Below the pieces are notes generated by a model. The model was not told the DNA's origin. It saw nothing but the letters and a program-made list of their open reading frames with translations, and did no database searches. Source: an uncultured Lachnospiraceae bacterium (GTDB lineage Bacteria; Bacillota; Clostridia; Lachnospirales; Lachnospiraceae). Taken from it: 11,268 nt of DNA. Shown here piece after piece: positions 1-7,233 of the stretch. A program made the translations under genes and the position numbers. The stretch lies in contig CAJOQS010000161.1 of NCBI GenBank assembly GCA_905236925.1, positions 1-11,268 on the forward strand, written 5' to 3'. The stretch's first letter is position 1. Each line of letters begins with the position of its first letter.

Positions 1-539
1 CCGGAGCCGTTGAGAAAGGTATCGATCTGAATGATCATTCCGTTGACCAGAGTAAGGTAGACGACCTCAGAGCAGGGGCTCGCGGTTGCCCTTGCGTCGA
101 TTACGAGACGGACGAAAACCGTTCCGGAGGCGGCTGTGGTTATCGAATAGTCTGTGGTTATTCCTTCCGCCTGAGCACCGGGAGTGATCTTCGCGGCAAA
201 ATCGGATATCTCGGCTTCCGACATCATTGCGAATGAAAATGCTTCTATCGAAGAAGCGGTCCTCTTGCCGATAAGGTTGACCGTTGTTTTTGAAGCGGGA
301 TCGTAAAAGGAAGCAGAAACACCCATTTCACTGAAGGTCTTGAGCTCGGATTTCGGATCGGTAATGCCTGCCTTCTCCCAGACAGGATTGTATTTGGGCG
401 TATCGGGGGTCATGACCAGAACATCGCCACCGACCGTGACAGAGGTATCGATAGTGCTGAATGTATATTCGGCCGCGGAAACACCGACCGTATTCGCAAG
501 AAAGAGAAAAACAGCGAGCAGAAGGCAGAACTTTTTCAT
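1..539 (-). CDS. Secreted protein of unknown function, N-terminal part (runs off left edge)
   Basis: An open frame starts at an ATG on the minus strand (bases 539-537) and stays open for 179 codons to the window edge, so the C-terminus is missing. A GGAG ribosome binding site lies 6 bases upstream. The N-terminus is a classical signal peptide: MKK, a hydrophobic stretch at residues 4-20, then VSA-AE with likely cleavage after residue 22. The mature part reads as a soluble, Ser/Thr-rich domain with alternating beta-strand patterns and no further membrane helix in the visible part. Residues 100-179 look like a compact alpha/beta or beta-rich fold ending in hydrophobic strands (VYLTLVNGMIIQIDTF). 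I do not recognise a family and assign no function. The protein should be exported and either released or held at the cell surface. It is divergent from the sugar symporter and has its own promoter, so a functional link is not established. That the frame is coding is well supported by the signal peptide, ribosome binding site and promoter. Confidence 0.82.
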   Translation of the reverse strand, partial: MKKFCLLLAVFLFLANTVGVSAAEYTFSTIDTSVTVGGDVLVMTPDTPKYNPVWEKAGITDPKSELKTFSEMGVSASFYDPASKTTVNLIGKRTASSIEAFSFAMMSEAEISDFAAKITPGAQAEGITTDYSITTAASGTVFVRLVIDARATASPCSEVVYLTLVNGMIIQIDTFLNGS

Positions 540-562
540 GATTAACTCCATTTCAAATAAGT

Positions 563-576
563 GGCACCGGCGTGCC
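563..576 (-). other. Small hairpin in the 5' leader of the secreted-protein gene
   Basis: A perfect 5-bp inverted repeat, GGCAC and GTGCC, flanks the 4-base loop CGGC. It lies between the predicted -10 box and the ribosome binding site of the minus-strand gene. It could form in the leader RNA or be an operator. No function can be read from the sequence. Confidence 0.4.
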
Positions 577-587
577 GGGATGAGTTT

Positions 588-616
588 ATGATACAGTTTT
601 TGATGTTTGACGGCAA
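588..616 (-). promoter_or_regulatory. Promoter of the secreted-protein gene
   Basis: Read on the minus strand, a TTGCCG -35 box (bases 616-611) and a TATCAT -10 box (593-588) are separated by 17 bases. Transcription would start near base 581, leaving a leader of about 40 bases before the ATG. The -35 box overlaps the -35 box of the divergent symporter promoter by two bases. Confidence 0.6.
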
Positions 617-636
617 CCCCTTTTATGTAGTATCAT
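607..636 (+). promoter_or_regulatory. Promoter of the GPH symporter gene
   Basis: TTGACG (607-612) and TATCAT (631-636) are separated by 18 bases, a good sigma-A-like promoter. The predicted transcription start is near base 643, about 37 bases before the ATG at 680. It is back to back with the minus-strand promoter, so a protein bound at bases 607-616 could affect both genes. Confidence 0.6.
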
Positions 637-645
637 TTTTTAAAA

Positions 646-662
646 GGGCAGCAGGACTGCCC
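646..662 (+). other. Hairpin at the 5' end of the symporter transcript
   Basis: A perfect 6-bp inverted repeat, GGGCAG and CTGCCC, has a 5-base loop (CAGGA). It starts within a few bases of the predicted transcription start and ends just before the GGGGGA ribosome binding site. No T-run follows, so it is not a terminator. It may stabilise the mRNA 5' end or be an operator; this is inference. Confidence 0.45.
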
Positions 663-679
663 GATTGGGGGATACATAT

Positions 680-2083
680 ATGAATGAGGGAAGGAATCAG
701 ACTTCAAGACTCGAACGCGCAAGCTACAGCGCGTATTTTTTCGGACAGAACATCTTCTATGTGATGATAGCGACCTATGTTTCGACCTTTCTGCTGAATA
801 TGGGAATGGCGGAAGCGCTTGCGGCGGTCGTCTGCATCGCGCCTCAGGTCTGGGATATAATCAATGACATCATCTTCGGAATAATCGTCGACAAGGCGAA
901 GCTCAGGGGAGGCAAATTCCTTCCCTGGCTTAAGATCAGCTGGATATTCATCCCGGCGACCACACTCCTTATCTTCTTCATGCCCGAGGGACTTACCCAG
1001 GGGCAGATGGCAGCCTGGATCATAGTGGCCTATTCGCTGTGGTCGGTGGCCTACACGATGTGCGATACTCCGATCTTCGCCCTTTCAACTGCCATGAGCG
1101 AGTATGTGGCGGAAAGAACATCAATCCTTTCGGTCGGACGTGTCTTTGCGACTGTGGGGGCGATCGTTGGAACTCTCGGGATCGAAGCACTTTACGGCAA
1201 TGTGGGCTGGAGAATGACAGCCTTGATCGCATCGGCTGTTTCAATGCTCTGCATGTTTCCGATACTTCTGCTCGGAAAGGAGCGCACGAAGGTCGACAGG
1301 GGACCCGCGATCCATTTCAGGGATCTTGCCGGCGCGCTTGTTAAGAACAGATATCTGCTGATCTTTTATCTTTCATTCCTGTTTGTAAGTGTTGCGAATT
1401 CGGTACAGATAGTCGTGCCCATCTTCGCGGAATATGTTCTGGGCGATACCGACAAGGGAACGATGCTTCTTGCAATGTCCCTTATTCCTGCGGTCGTGCT
1501 GAGTTTCTTCATACCCGGGCTCTGCAGGAAGGTCGACAAGTTCTATGTATATCTTGCAACCATTATCATTTTCATAGCTGCTTCGATCCTTCAGTTCTTC
1601 ACCGGCTACGGCAATGACCTTGTGCTGAACATCGGAATGGCACTAAGGGGTGTCGGGCTTATCGGTGTCGGTGTCATCGCGTATCTGTTCACTCCCGACT
1701 GTGTCGAATACGGACAGTACAAGAACGGAGTGCGGCAGGAAGGCATAAGCTTTGCAATACAGACCTTTGTGACCAAGCTTTCCGGAAGCATCAACAATTC
1801 CATGTGCATGGCGGTTCTGGCGGTCATGGGCTTTGTTGCCAAGAACGCAACGGATGTCGTTAACGCTCAGGGAGTTGTGACCGGTCACGTGGTTGACGCG
1901 GTAGGACGCTCTGCATGCTGGTTCGTGTTCACGATCCTTTCGGCAATAGGCCCTATTATCGCGCTGCCCATGCTGATCTTCGGATACAAGCTTCGCGACA
2001 GGGATGTTGAGCTGATGACACGCTGCAATAACCGGGAGATAACCCGTCAGGAATGCGAGGCGGGACTTTCCGGAAAATACTGA
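680..2083 (+). CDS. GPH-family (MelB-like) sugar:cation symporter, major facilitator superfamily
   Basis: A 467-residue integral membrane protein with about 12 hydrophobic segments, the usual length for the glycoside-pentoside-hexuronide:cation symporter family. Family signatures are visible. The loop motif WDIINDIIFGIIVDK lies at residues 58-72, matching the WDxxNDPxxGxxxD pattern that carries cation and sugar ligands in MelB. Around residues 125-157, the stretch from YTMCDTPIFAL to ERTSILSVGR matches the conserved YTxxxxPYxAL...ERxxL...R block. The C-half motif DCVEYGQYKNGVRQEG starts at residue 340. The expected role is uptake of an oligosaccharide, glycoside or uronide driven by a Na+ or H+ gradient; the substrate cannot be read from sequence. 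I chose the ATG at 680 because GGGGGA sits 7 bases upstream. An in-frame TTG at 665 would lie inside that ribosome binding site. The gene has its own promoter and terminator and no adjacent glycosidase. Confidence 0.88.
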   Translation: MNEGRNQTSRLERASYSAYFFGQNIFYVMIATYVSTFLLNMGMAEALAAVVCIAPQVWDIINDIIFGIIVDKAKLRGGKFLPWLKISWIFIPATTLLIFFMPEGLTQGQMAAWIIVAYSLWSVAYTMCDTPIFALSTAMSEYVAERTSILSVGRVFATVGAIVGTLGIEALYGNVGWRMTALIASAVSMLCMFPILLLGKERTKVDRGPAIHFRDLAGALVKNRYLLIFYLSFLFVSVANSVQIVVPIFAEYVLGDTDKGTMLLAMSLIPAVVLSFFIPGLCRKVDKFYVYLATIIIFIAASILQFFTGYGNDLVLNIGMALRGVGLIGVGVIAYLFTPDCVEYGQYKNGVRQEGISFAIQTFVTKLSGSINNSMCMAVLAVMGFVAKNATDVVNAQGVVTGHVVDAVGRSACWFVFTILSAIGPIIALPMLIFGYKLRDRDVELMTRCNNREITRQECEAGLSGKY

Positions 2084-2090
2084 TGATAAC

Positions 2091-2125
2091 AAAAGACGGG
2101 AGGCCCTGAAGCTTCCCGTCTTTTT
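2091..2125. terminator. Bidirectional intrinsic terminator between the symporter gene and bioY
   Basis: A 14-bp stem has arms at 2091-2104 and 2111-2124 with a single G-T wobble and a 6-base loop. It ends in TTTTT on the plus strand, and the AAAA at 2091-2094 gives a T-run on the minus strand. It lies between two convergent genes and probably ends both transcripts. Confidence 0.85.
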
Positions 2126-2131
2126 ATCTGA

Positions 2132-2704
2132 TCAGAGTACGTGTGAGATCCTGTTTTTAATGACAGGTCCGATAAGAGCGGCAATGACCATTTTGGCTGC
2201 ATCGCCGGGGATAAAGGGGATCACGCACAGTCCGAGAGCGGCTCTGACGTCCGAATCCATGGAGAAGCAGAACCATGCGATCCCGAGAGTGTAAAGGACA
2301 ATAGTTCCGAGTATCATGCCGGCAACATGGACGGCAGCCGTTTTAACCGATGCCTCACGCGCTGCGGTGAAGCGATCGATGAACAGACCGGCGATGAAGG
2401 CCATCGGAACATAACCGATCAGATAACCTCCGGTGGGGCCTGCCAGTTTGGCGATGCCTCCCGAAAATCCGGAGAACACAGGAACTCCGGCGAGTCCGAT
2501 CAGAAGGTACAGGATGACACTGACTGTGCCGGCCTTATGTCCGACAAGATACAGAGTCAGGAATATCGCAAGGTTCGTAAAAGATATCGGAATCGGACCT
2601 ATCGGTATTGAGAAGGGTGAAAGTGCGCAGATCACCGCGGTCATAAGAGCGGTTGCGACCATGGAACGGGTTTTTGTTGTGTTGATGCTGCCTGCAGCGT
2701 TCAT
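2132..2704 (-). CDS. bioY: BioY, biotin-specific S component of an ECF transporter
   Basis: This 190-residue membrane protein binds biotin and delivers it through an energy-coupling-factor transporter. It matches BioY in length, with about six hydrophobic helices, and in signatures: GLAGVPVFSGFSGG at residues 70-83, GPTGGYLIGY at 89-98 and FIPGDAAK at 164-171. The ECF ATPases and the T component (EcfA, EcfA', EcfT) are not in the window. In Firmicutes they are normally encoded elsewhere and shared among S components, so a group II arrangement is likely. It is the second gene of the birA-bioY unit. The gap to birA is 6 bases, and its GAGG ribosome binding site overlaps the last codons of birA, so translation is probably coupled. 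No biotin synthesis genes accompany it, which suggests scavenging of external biotin, although such genes could be elsewhere. Confidence 0.95.
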   Translation of the reverse strand: MNAAGSINTTKTRSMVATALMTAVICALSPFSIPIGPIPISFTNLAIFLTLYLVGHKAGTVSVILYLLIGLAGVPVFSGFSGGIAKLAGPTGGYLIGYVPMAFIAGLFIDRFTAAREASVKTAAVHVAGMILGTIVLYTLGIAWFCFSMDSDVRAALGLCVIPFIPGDAAKMVIAALIGPVIKNRISHVL

Positions 2705-2710
2705 ATAAGG

Positions 2711-3694
2711 TTACCTCAGCTTTATACTTATTTCTCCCGAATATAGCTTCTCCGTGCTTCCGTCGGGATAACGGACGAGAAGGCGGCATTCGTCGTCGAC
2801 ATCTACAGCGACGGCCGGCCTTATCCCGGATGCGGAGATCACATTTACCTCATGTCCGATCGCGAGACTGCGCGCGCGGTATTCCCCTGCGTATTCTCCG
2901 AAGCCCTCTGCCCGGTAATAGGACATGAAGCAATTTATGAATTCCGCCGCGAGGCGGTTTTTCTGATCATCACGGCGGACATTGAAAACAGAGCCTGCGA
3001 TATCCCTGATATCTTCGGGGAATCCGCCTTCGGGTGAATAGGCGTTGAACCCGATACCGAGGATTATGAAGTCGGGCACGCCGCTTTCAAGGTCAAAGGA
3101 TGCTTCCGTGAGGATCCCGGCGGCTTTTCTGCCGTCGAGGAAAATATCGTTTACCCATTTGATCAGGGCTTTCCTGCCGGATACCTTTTCAATGGCCTCG
3201 CATGCGGCAACGGCGGCAACCGTAGTCAGCCGGATGGTTTCCTGCGGAGAGGCGAAGGACGGGCGGAGTATCATGCTCAGATAAATACCTGTGTCGGAAG
3301 GGGAATAAAAAGTGCGTCCCCTGCGCCCCCGTCCGCCGGTCTGGGATGCGGCTATTATGACACAGCCCTCGGGTGCGCCCTTTGCGGCGAGCTCCTTTGC
3401 CAGAGTGTTAGTCGAAGCGACCTCGTCGAAAACCTCGGGACTGATGTTGTCGCAGGCGGGGACAAGGTATTTTCTGATCCCCTGCTTTGAGAGTATGTCG
3501 CCTGCAGATGACAGACAGTATCCGCGGTTGGGCACTGCGACTATATCGTAGCCGCATTTCCTGAGGGCGTTTACGGACTTCCAGACAGCGGTCCTAGAAA
3601 TTCCGAGAGTGTCGGCGATAGTTTCACCGGAAAAATAGGCGCCCTGGTCTTTTTCCAGAAGCGCGAGTACTCTGTCTTTTGTCGATGAATCCAT
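2711..3694 (-). CDS. birA: BirA, bifunctional biotin-protein ligase and biotin operon repressor
   Basis: This 327-residue class II (regulatory) ligase activates biotin with ATP to biotinyl-AMP and transfers it to a lysine of acceptor carboxylases. The holo-repressor dimer binds DNA. The N-terminal winged helix-turn-helix spans about residues 5-60, with the helix-turn-helix at 21-51 (FSGETIADTLGISRTAVWKS). The catalytic domain shows STN at 94-96, the biotinyl-AMP loop GRGRRGR at 121-127, KWVNDI at 179-184 (commonly KWPNDI, here Val for Pro) and GIGFN at 213-217. The C-terminal SH3-like domain covers roughly residues 275-327. The ATG at 3694 is preceded by AAAGGAG about 9 bases upstream. It is the first gene of the birA-bioY operon. 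A BirA-type operator covers its promoter, so autoregulation is strongly implied. Acceptor proteins such as biotin carboxyl carriers are outside the window. Confidence 0.95.
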   Translation of the reverse strand: MDSSTKDRVLALLEKDQGAYFSGETIADTLGISRTAVWKSVNALRKCGYDIVAVPNRGYCLSSAGDILSKQGIRKYLVPACDNISPEVFDEVASTNTLAKELAAKGAPEGCVIIAASQTGGRGRRGRTFYSPSDTGIYLSMILRPSFASPQETIRLTTVAAVAACEAIEKVSGRKALIKWVNDIFLDGRKAAGILTEASFDLESGVPDFIILGIGFNAYSPEGGFPEDIRDIAGSVFNVRRDDQKNRLAAEFINCFMSYYRAEGFGEYAGEYRARSLAIGHEVNVISASGIRPAVAVDVDDECRLLVRYPDGSTEKLYSGEISIKLR

Positions 3695-3741
3695 ACGTGG
3701 CGGCTCCTTTGTTCGGTCGGGTAAAAGATAACAACAGGAGG

Positions 3742-3769
3742 ATTATAACACAGGGAGATGAAATGTCAA
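3742..3769 (-). promoter_or_regulatory. Promoter of birA-bioY
   Basis: Read on the minus strand, a perfect TTGACA -35 box (3769-3764) and a perfect TATAAT -10 box (3747-3742) are separated by 16 bases. Transcription would start near base 3735, giving a leader of about 40 bases. The -35 box lies inside the left arm of the BirA operator, so a bound repressor would block RNA polymerase. Confidence 0.85.
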
Positions 3770-3796
3770 CCTGAAAAACGGTTAAGGTTGACATTT
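3761..3796. promoter_or_regulatory. BirA operator (biotin-responsive inverted repeat)
   Basis: A perfect 12-bp inverted repeat: AAATGTCAACCT at 3761-3772 and AGGTTGACATTT at 3785-3796. The core TGTCAACC-N14-GGTTGACA fits the known bacterial BirA site, TGTWAACC-N14/16-GGTTWACA, with one symmetric change per half. It sits directly upstream of birA and overlaps its -35 box. The assignment combines the visible palindrome, the known consensus and the adjacent gene for the cognate repressor. Confidence 0.88.
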
Positions 3797-3820
3797 AAAT
3801 CTTCGTAAAAGCTGCGGGTG

Positions 3821-3849
3821 TTTACAAGCAGAAAACGGAGGACTATAAT
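3821..3849 (+). promoter_or_regulatory. Promoter of the propeller-HD-GYP gene
   Basis: TTTACA (3821-3826) and TATAAT (3844-3849) are separated by exactly 17 bases, a near-consensus promoter. The predicted start near 3856 gives a leader of about 37 bases. The BirA operator ends 24 bases upstream of the -35 box, so this promoter is not directly covered by it. Confidence 0.75.
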
Positions 3850-3892
3850 CAAGGTCTGATAAGATTTCCATTTCGGGGAGGTCATCAATACT

Positions 3893-6800
3893 ATGAGATC
3901 TTTGCGAGGCAGGATTATTAAAAGGATTTCGAACAGAGTTGTCATGATGGCGGCGGTTGCGGCGCTCACTGCGGGGAGCATTTCGCCCGTTTTTTTGTCT
4001 GCTCCTGTACAGAGCGTATACGCCGGCGATACCGTTTCGGTTCCGGAAGATAACCCGGATGAGATCGCGGAGGAGCCTGTCAGAGAACTGTCTGTTGATT
4101 TTATAGGCGGAAAGTATGGATATTCGGTAGCTCTTTATGACAATACGAACGGTCTTCCGACTGCGGAGGCGAACGCGATAGCACAGACGTCTGACGGCTT
4201 TGTCTGGATCGGAAGCTACAGCGGATTAATTCGTTATGACGGCAGGAGCTTTGAGAGGTTTGATTCCGCAAAGGGATTTTCGAGCGTGGTCTCGCTGTTC
4301 GTCGACAGCAGGAAAAGGCTGTGGGTCGGGACAAACGACGCCGGAGTCATCGTCATAGACGGCCCGGATCTTAAAAAATACACCAAGAAGAACGGACTTG
4401 TATCACTTTCGGTGCGTTCGATAGCAGAAGACCGGAAGGGAAATATCTATCTGGCAACGACCGAAGGCCTTGCGATAGTCGATCCGAAAAGCGGGGAGCT
4501 GGGCATCCTCGGCGAGGAAAAGCTGAAGGACCGCTACATCCGCGAGATCAGGAGCGGCGGCGATGATATGATATACGGCATCACGATGAACAGCGAGGTG
4601 TTCGTGTTAAAGGATAAGCGCCTGATCGCCTTCTTTGACAGCGTTTCACTGGGACTCGGGAGCATTCACGCGATCCTGCCCGATCCGGAAGACAAGGGGA
4701 ATGTCTGGCTGGGAACTACAGGCTCGGAGATAATCTACGGCAGGATAAATACGATGCCGGGAGACGGACCCTTCTCAATTCTCAGTAAGCAGGATACGGC
4801 ACCGCTGTCATATATCAATTCGATGGAATATATCGACGGCATGCTCTGGATATGTTCGGACAAGGGCATAGGCTTCCTGAAGGGCGAGGAACTCAGGACC
4901 TTTGACGAGCTGCCTCTCAATGTTGCCGCGGAATCGATGATCACGGATTATCAGGGCAATCTCTGGTTCGCATCCACACAGCAGGGTGTCATGAAGGTTG
5001 TGGCAAACCGGTTCTCTGATCTGTTTGAACGGAATTATCTTAAGGATGAGATAGTTGACGCGACCTGTGTGTATAACGGTCAGCTCATCATCGGAACGAA
5101 GAACAACGGTATCATTGTGCTTCACGATGACAGATATATAGTTTACCGCCTCCCGATCTTTATCTGTACGACTGCTTCGGGAGAGACCAGGAATGATACC
5201 AATCTCGTGCATATGCTGAGCAGCCTCAGAGTGAGGTCGCTTATGCGCGACAGCTCCGAACGGCTGTGGGTGTGCGGCTTTGGCGACACGCCGCTGGTCT
5301 GCTACGACGGGACCAGGGCACTTATCTTTTCAAAGACCGACGGCCTCCCCTCGGATAGGGTGCGTGCAATATATGAGTGCGCGGACGGAAGCTATGCAGT
5401 CGCATGTACGGGAGGCCTTGCGATCATAGAAAATGACGTCGTCTCGCGGGTCTATGACGAAAGCAGCGGGATCACGAATACGGAGATCCTGACCGTCACC
5501 GAAAACGGAGACCATGAGCTGGTTGTCGGAACCGACGGCGGCGGAATCTTCATTATAGGTAAGGACGGGAGCGTGGATCATATCGATACCGATACCCAGC
5601 TCTCCTCCGATGTCGTGATGCGTGTGAAATACGATGCCGCAAGGGATCTGATCTGGATCGTTACAAGCAACTCGATCTCCTTTATGAAGGCTGATCATAC
5701 GGTTACAACCGTTAACGGTTTCCCCTATTCCAACAATTTCGACCTTTATGAGAACAAAAAGGAGGAGATGTGGATACTCAGCAGCAACGGCATCTATGTT
5801 GTTCCGGTATCGAAGCTCCTTGCCAATCCTTCAAGGATAAATGCGGTGTTCTACGGCAGGGAGAACGGTCTTCCCTGCATTACGACGGCCAATTCCTACA
5901 GCGAACTGACCGAAAACGGTGATCTCTATATTTCGGGCACGACCGGTGTGGCGAAGGTAAACATCGACGAGCAGTATGACGCGATCGGAACCGTCAGGAT
6001 GAACGTTCCCTTTATCGAGGCGGACGGGAAGATGATCTATCCGGAAGAGGACGGCAGCTTCGTAATAAATCCGGATGTGATGAGGCTGACCATTTACAGC
6101 TACGTCTACAACTATTCTCTTTCGGATCCTCAGGTGACCTACTGGCTCGAGGGCTTTGACTCAAAGAGGACGACCGTGGAGCGGAGCGAGCTTGTGCCAA
6201 TTGTTTATACGAACCTTAAGGGAGGAAGCTACACCTTCATGATGGAGATGAAGGATTCAACGGATGCGGCCGGCAAGAGCTATTCGGTTGCCATAGTCAA
6301 GAGACATGCCTTCGTCGAAACAATATGGTTCAAGTTAATACTTGGCGTCGTGGCCATCGCCGCCATAACGCTGGCTGTCGGTCTTTACATTCAGGCCAAG
6401 ACACGTATCTTCCTGAAAAAGGAAAAAGAAAACAGGATGCTGGTCCGTGAGATTGTAGAAGCCTTCGCGAAGGTAATAGATATGAAGGACAAATACACGA
6501 ACGGCCACTCGATGCGCGTCGCGGAGTACACGGCAATGCTCGCGACGGAGCTGGGATATGACGAGGACACCGTCGAGAAATACAGAAATATCGCGCTGAT
6601 GCATGATATCGGAAAGATCGGTATCCCCGAAGAGGTGCTGAACAAGCCCGGCAAGCTGACCGATGAGGAATACGCGGTGATCAAGTCACATTCGGCCCTG
6701 GGCTACGAAACTCTGAAGGGCATAAGTATCATGCCTGAGCTGGCGACAGGTGCCGGATCGCATCACGAGAGACCCGACGGTAAGGGATATCCTAGGGGCC

Positions 6801-7054
6801 TTGCCGGAGACGAGATACCGAGAGTCGCGCAGATCATCGCGGTTGCGGATACCTTTGATGCGATGTACTCGAACAGGCCGTACAGAAAGCGCATGAATTT
6901 CGAACGCGTGGTTTCGATCATCGCGGAAGGCAGGGGGACCCAGCTTGCCCCGGATGTTGTGGATGCCTTCATGCGCCTTGTCGATAAAGGTCTGCTCAGG
7001 GATGAGGAGGATAACGGCGGCGGAACCACAGAGGATATTCAGAACATAAAATAG
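3893..7054 (+). CDS. Membrane sensor: extracytoplasmic Reg_prop beta-propeller, Y_Y_Y domain, TM helix and HD-GYP c-di-GMP phosphodiesterase
   Basis: A 1053-residue predicted receptor. Residues 1-44 are a long signal peptide (basic start, hydrophobic 16-36, VYA-GD cleavage). Residues about 75-700 contain repeated Reg_prop blades of the type GLP...I.Q..DG.VWIGS..GL.RYDG (first at 87-117). A Y_Y_Y domain lies at about 735-798 (YWLEGFD...TNLKGGSYTF). One membrane helix spans about 812-834, followed by a short linker. The cytoplasmic HD-GYP domain runs from about 850 to 1035. Its metal-site residues are present: H872 (GHS), H904-D905 and K908 (HDIGK), H933, H957-H958 in the HHERPDGKGYP motif (957-967) and D986 (ADTFDA). 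It should hydrolyse c-di-GMP in response to an external ligand. One conserved motif deviates: GTQLAP at 1015-1020, where GTQFDP is usual. GGGGAGG lies 11 bases before the ATG. The gene appears monocistronic. Confidence 0.9.
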   Translation: MRSLRGRIIKRISNRVVMMAAVAALTAGSISPVFLSAPVQSVYAGDTVSVPEDNPDEIAEEPVRELSVDFIGGKYGYSVALYDNTNGLPTAEANAIAQTSDGFVWIGSYSGLIRYDGRSFERFDSAKGFSSVVSLFVDSRKRLWVGTNDAGVIVIDGPDLKKYTKKNGLVSLSVRSIAEDRKGNIYLATTEGLAIVDPKSGELGILGEEKLKDRYIREIRSGGDDMIYGITMNSEVFVLKDKRLIAFFDSVSLGLGSIHAILPDPEDKGNVWLGTTGSEIIYGRINTMPGDGPFSILSKQDTAPLSYINSMEYIDGMLWICSDKGIGFLKGEELRTFDELPLNVAAESMITDYQGNLWFASTQQGVMKVVANRFSDLFERNYLKDEIVDATCVYNGQLIIGTKNNGIIVLHDDRYIVYRLPIFICTTASGETRNDTNLVHMLSSLRVRSLMRDSSERLWVCGFGDTPLVCYDGTRALIFSKTDGLPSDRVRAIYECADGSYAVACTGGLAIIENDVVSRVYDESSGITNTEILTVTENGDHELVVGTDGGGIFIIGKDGSVDHIDTDTQLSSDVVMRVKYDAARDLIWIVTSNSISFMKADHTVTTVNGFPYSNNFDLYENKKEEMWILSSNGIYVVPVSKLLANPSRINAVFYGRENGLPCITTANSYSELTENGDLYISGTTGVAKVNIDEQYDAIGTVRMNVPFIEADGKMIYPEEDGSFVINPDVMRLTIYSYVYNYSLSDPQVTYWLEGFDSKRTTVERSELVPIVYTNLKGGSYTFMMEMKDSTDAAGKSYSVAIVKRHAFVETIWFKLILGVVAIAAITLAVGLYIQAKTRIFLKKEKENRMLVREIVEAFAKVIDMKDKYTNGHSMRVAEYTAMLATELGYDEDTVEKYRNIALMHDIGKIGIPEEVLNKPGKLTDEEYAVIKSHSALGYETLKGISIMPELATGAGSHHERPDGKGYPRGLAGDEIPRVAQIIAVADTFDAMYSNRPYRKRMNFERVVSIIAEGRGTQLAPDVVDAFMRLVDKGLLRDEEDNGGGTTEDIQNIK

Positions 7055-7075
7055 TTCAGGTTAAGGCGGTTTTTT

Positions 7076-7126
7076 GGAAGATTTTATGGTGAAGTTGACA
7101 ACTTTACCATAAATCTTCCTTTTTTT
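7076..7126 (+). terminator. Strong intrinsic terminator after the HD-GYP gene
   Basis: A roughly 20-bp stem has arms at 7076-7096 and 7100-7119, one bulged T and one G-T wobble, and a 3-base loop (GAC). Seven T residues follow at 7120-7126. It starts 21 bases after the stop codon and separates this gene from the next. Confidence 0.92.
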
Positions 7127-7152
7127 ATTGCGTTTTTTGTCAAATTAAGCAA

Positions 7153-7181
7153 TGGACACAGCGGTAGAAAAGGAATAAAAC
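7153..7181 (+). promoter_or_regulatory. Possible promoter of the YczE-like gene
   Basis: TGGACA (7153-7158) and TAAAAC (7176-7181) are separated by 17 bases. The -10 box is poor. A promoter is expected here because a strong terminator lies just upstream, but this particular pair is only a candidate. Confidence 0.3.
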
Positions 7182-7233
7182 CTAATGTGGTCATAAGACA
7201 TGTTATTTATTTCTTTCGGAGAAGGTGAATATA

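Noticed and set aside
340..591. Plus-strand open frame of 83 codons
   Set aside because: It lies opposite the signal-peptide-bearing secreted protein gene and has no ribosome binding site or sensible product.
665..679. TTG at 665 as the start of the symporter
   Set aside because: It lies inside the GGGGGA ribosome binding site of the ATG at 680, which has ideal spacing.
2132..3694. A wider biotin synthesis cluster
   Set aside because: Only birA and bioY are present; the flanking genes are an unrelated symporter and a signalling protein in separate transcription units.
3788..3793. Plus-strand TTGACA in the right arm of the BirA operator as a -35 box for the HD-GYP gene
   Set aside because: No -10-like hexamer lies 16-18 bases downstream; TTTACA-17-TATAAT at 3821-3849 is a much better promoter.
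7225..7233. GTG at 7225 as the start of the YczE-like protein
   Set aside because: It overlaps the AGAAGG ribosome binding site for the ATG at 7234, and its own upstream spacing is too short.
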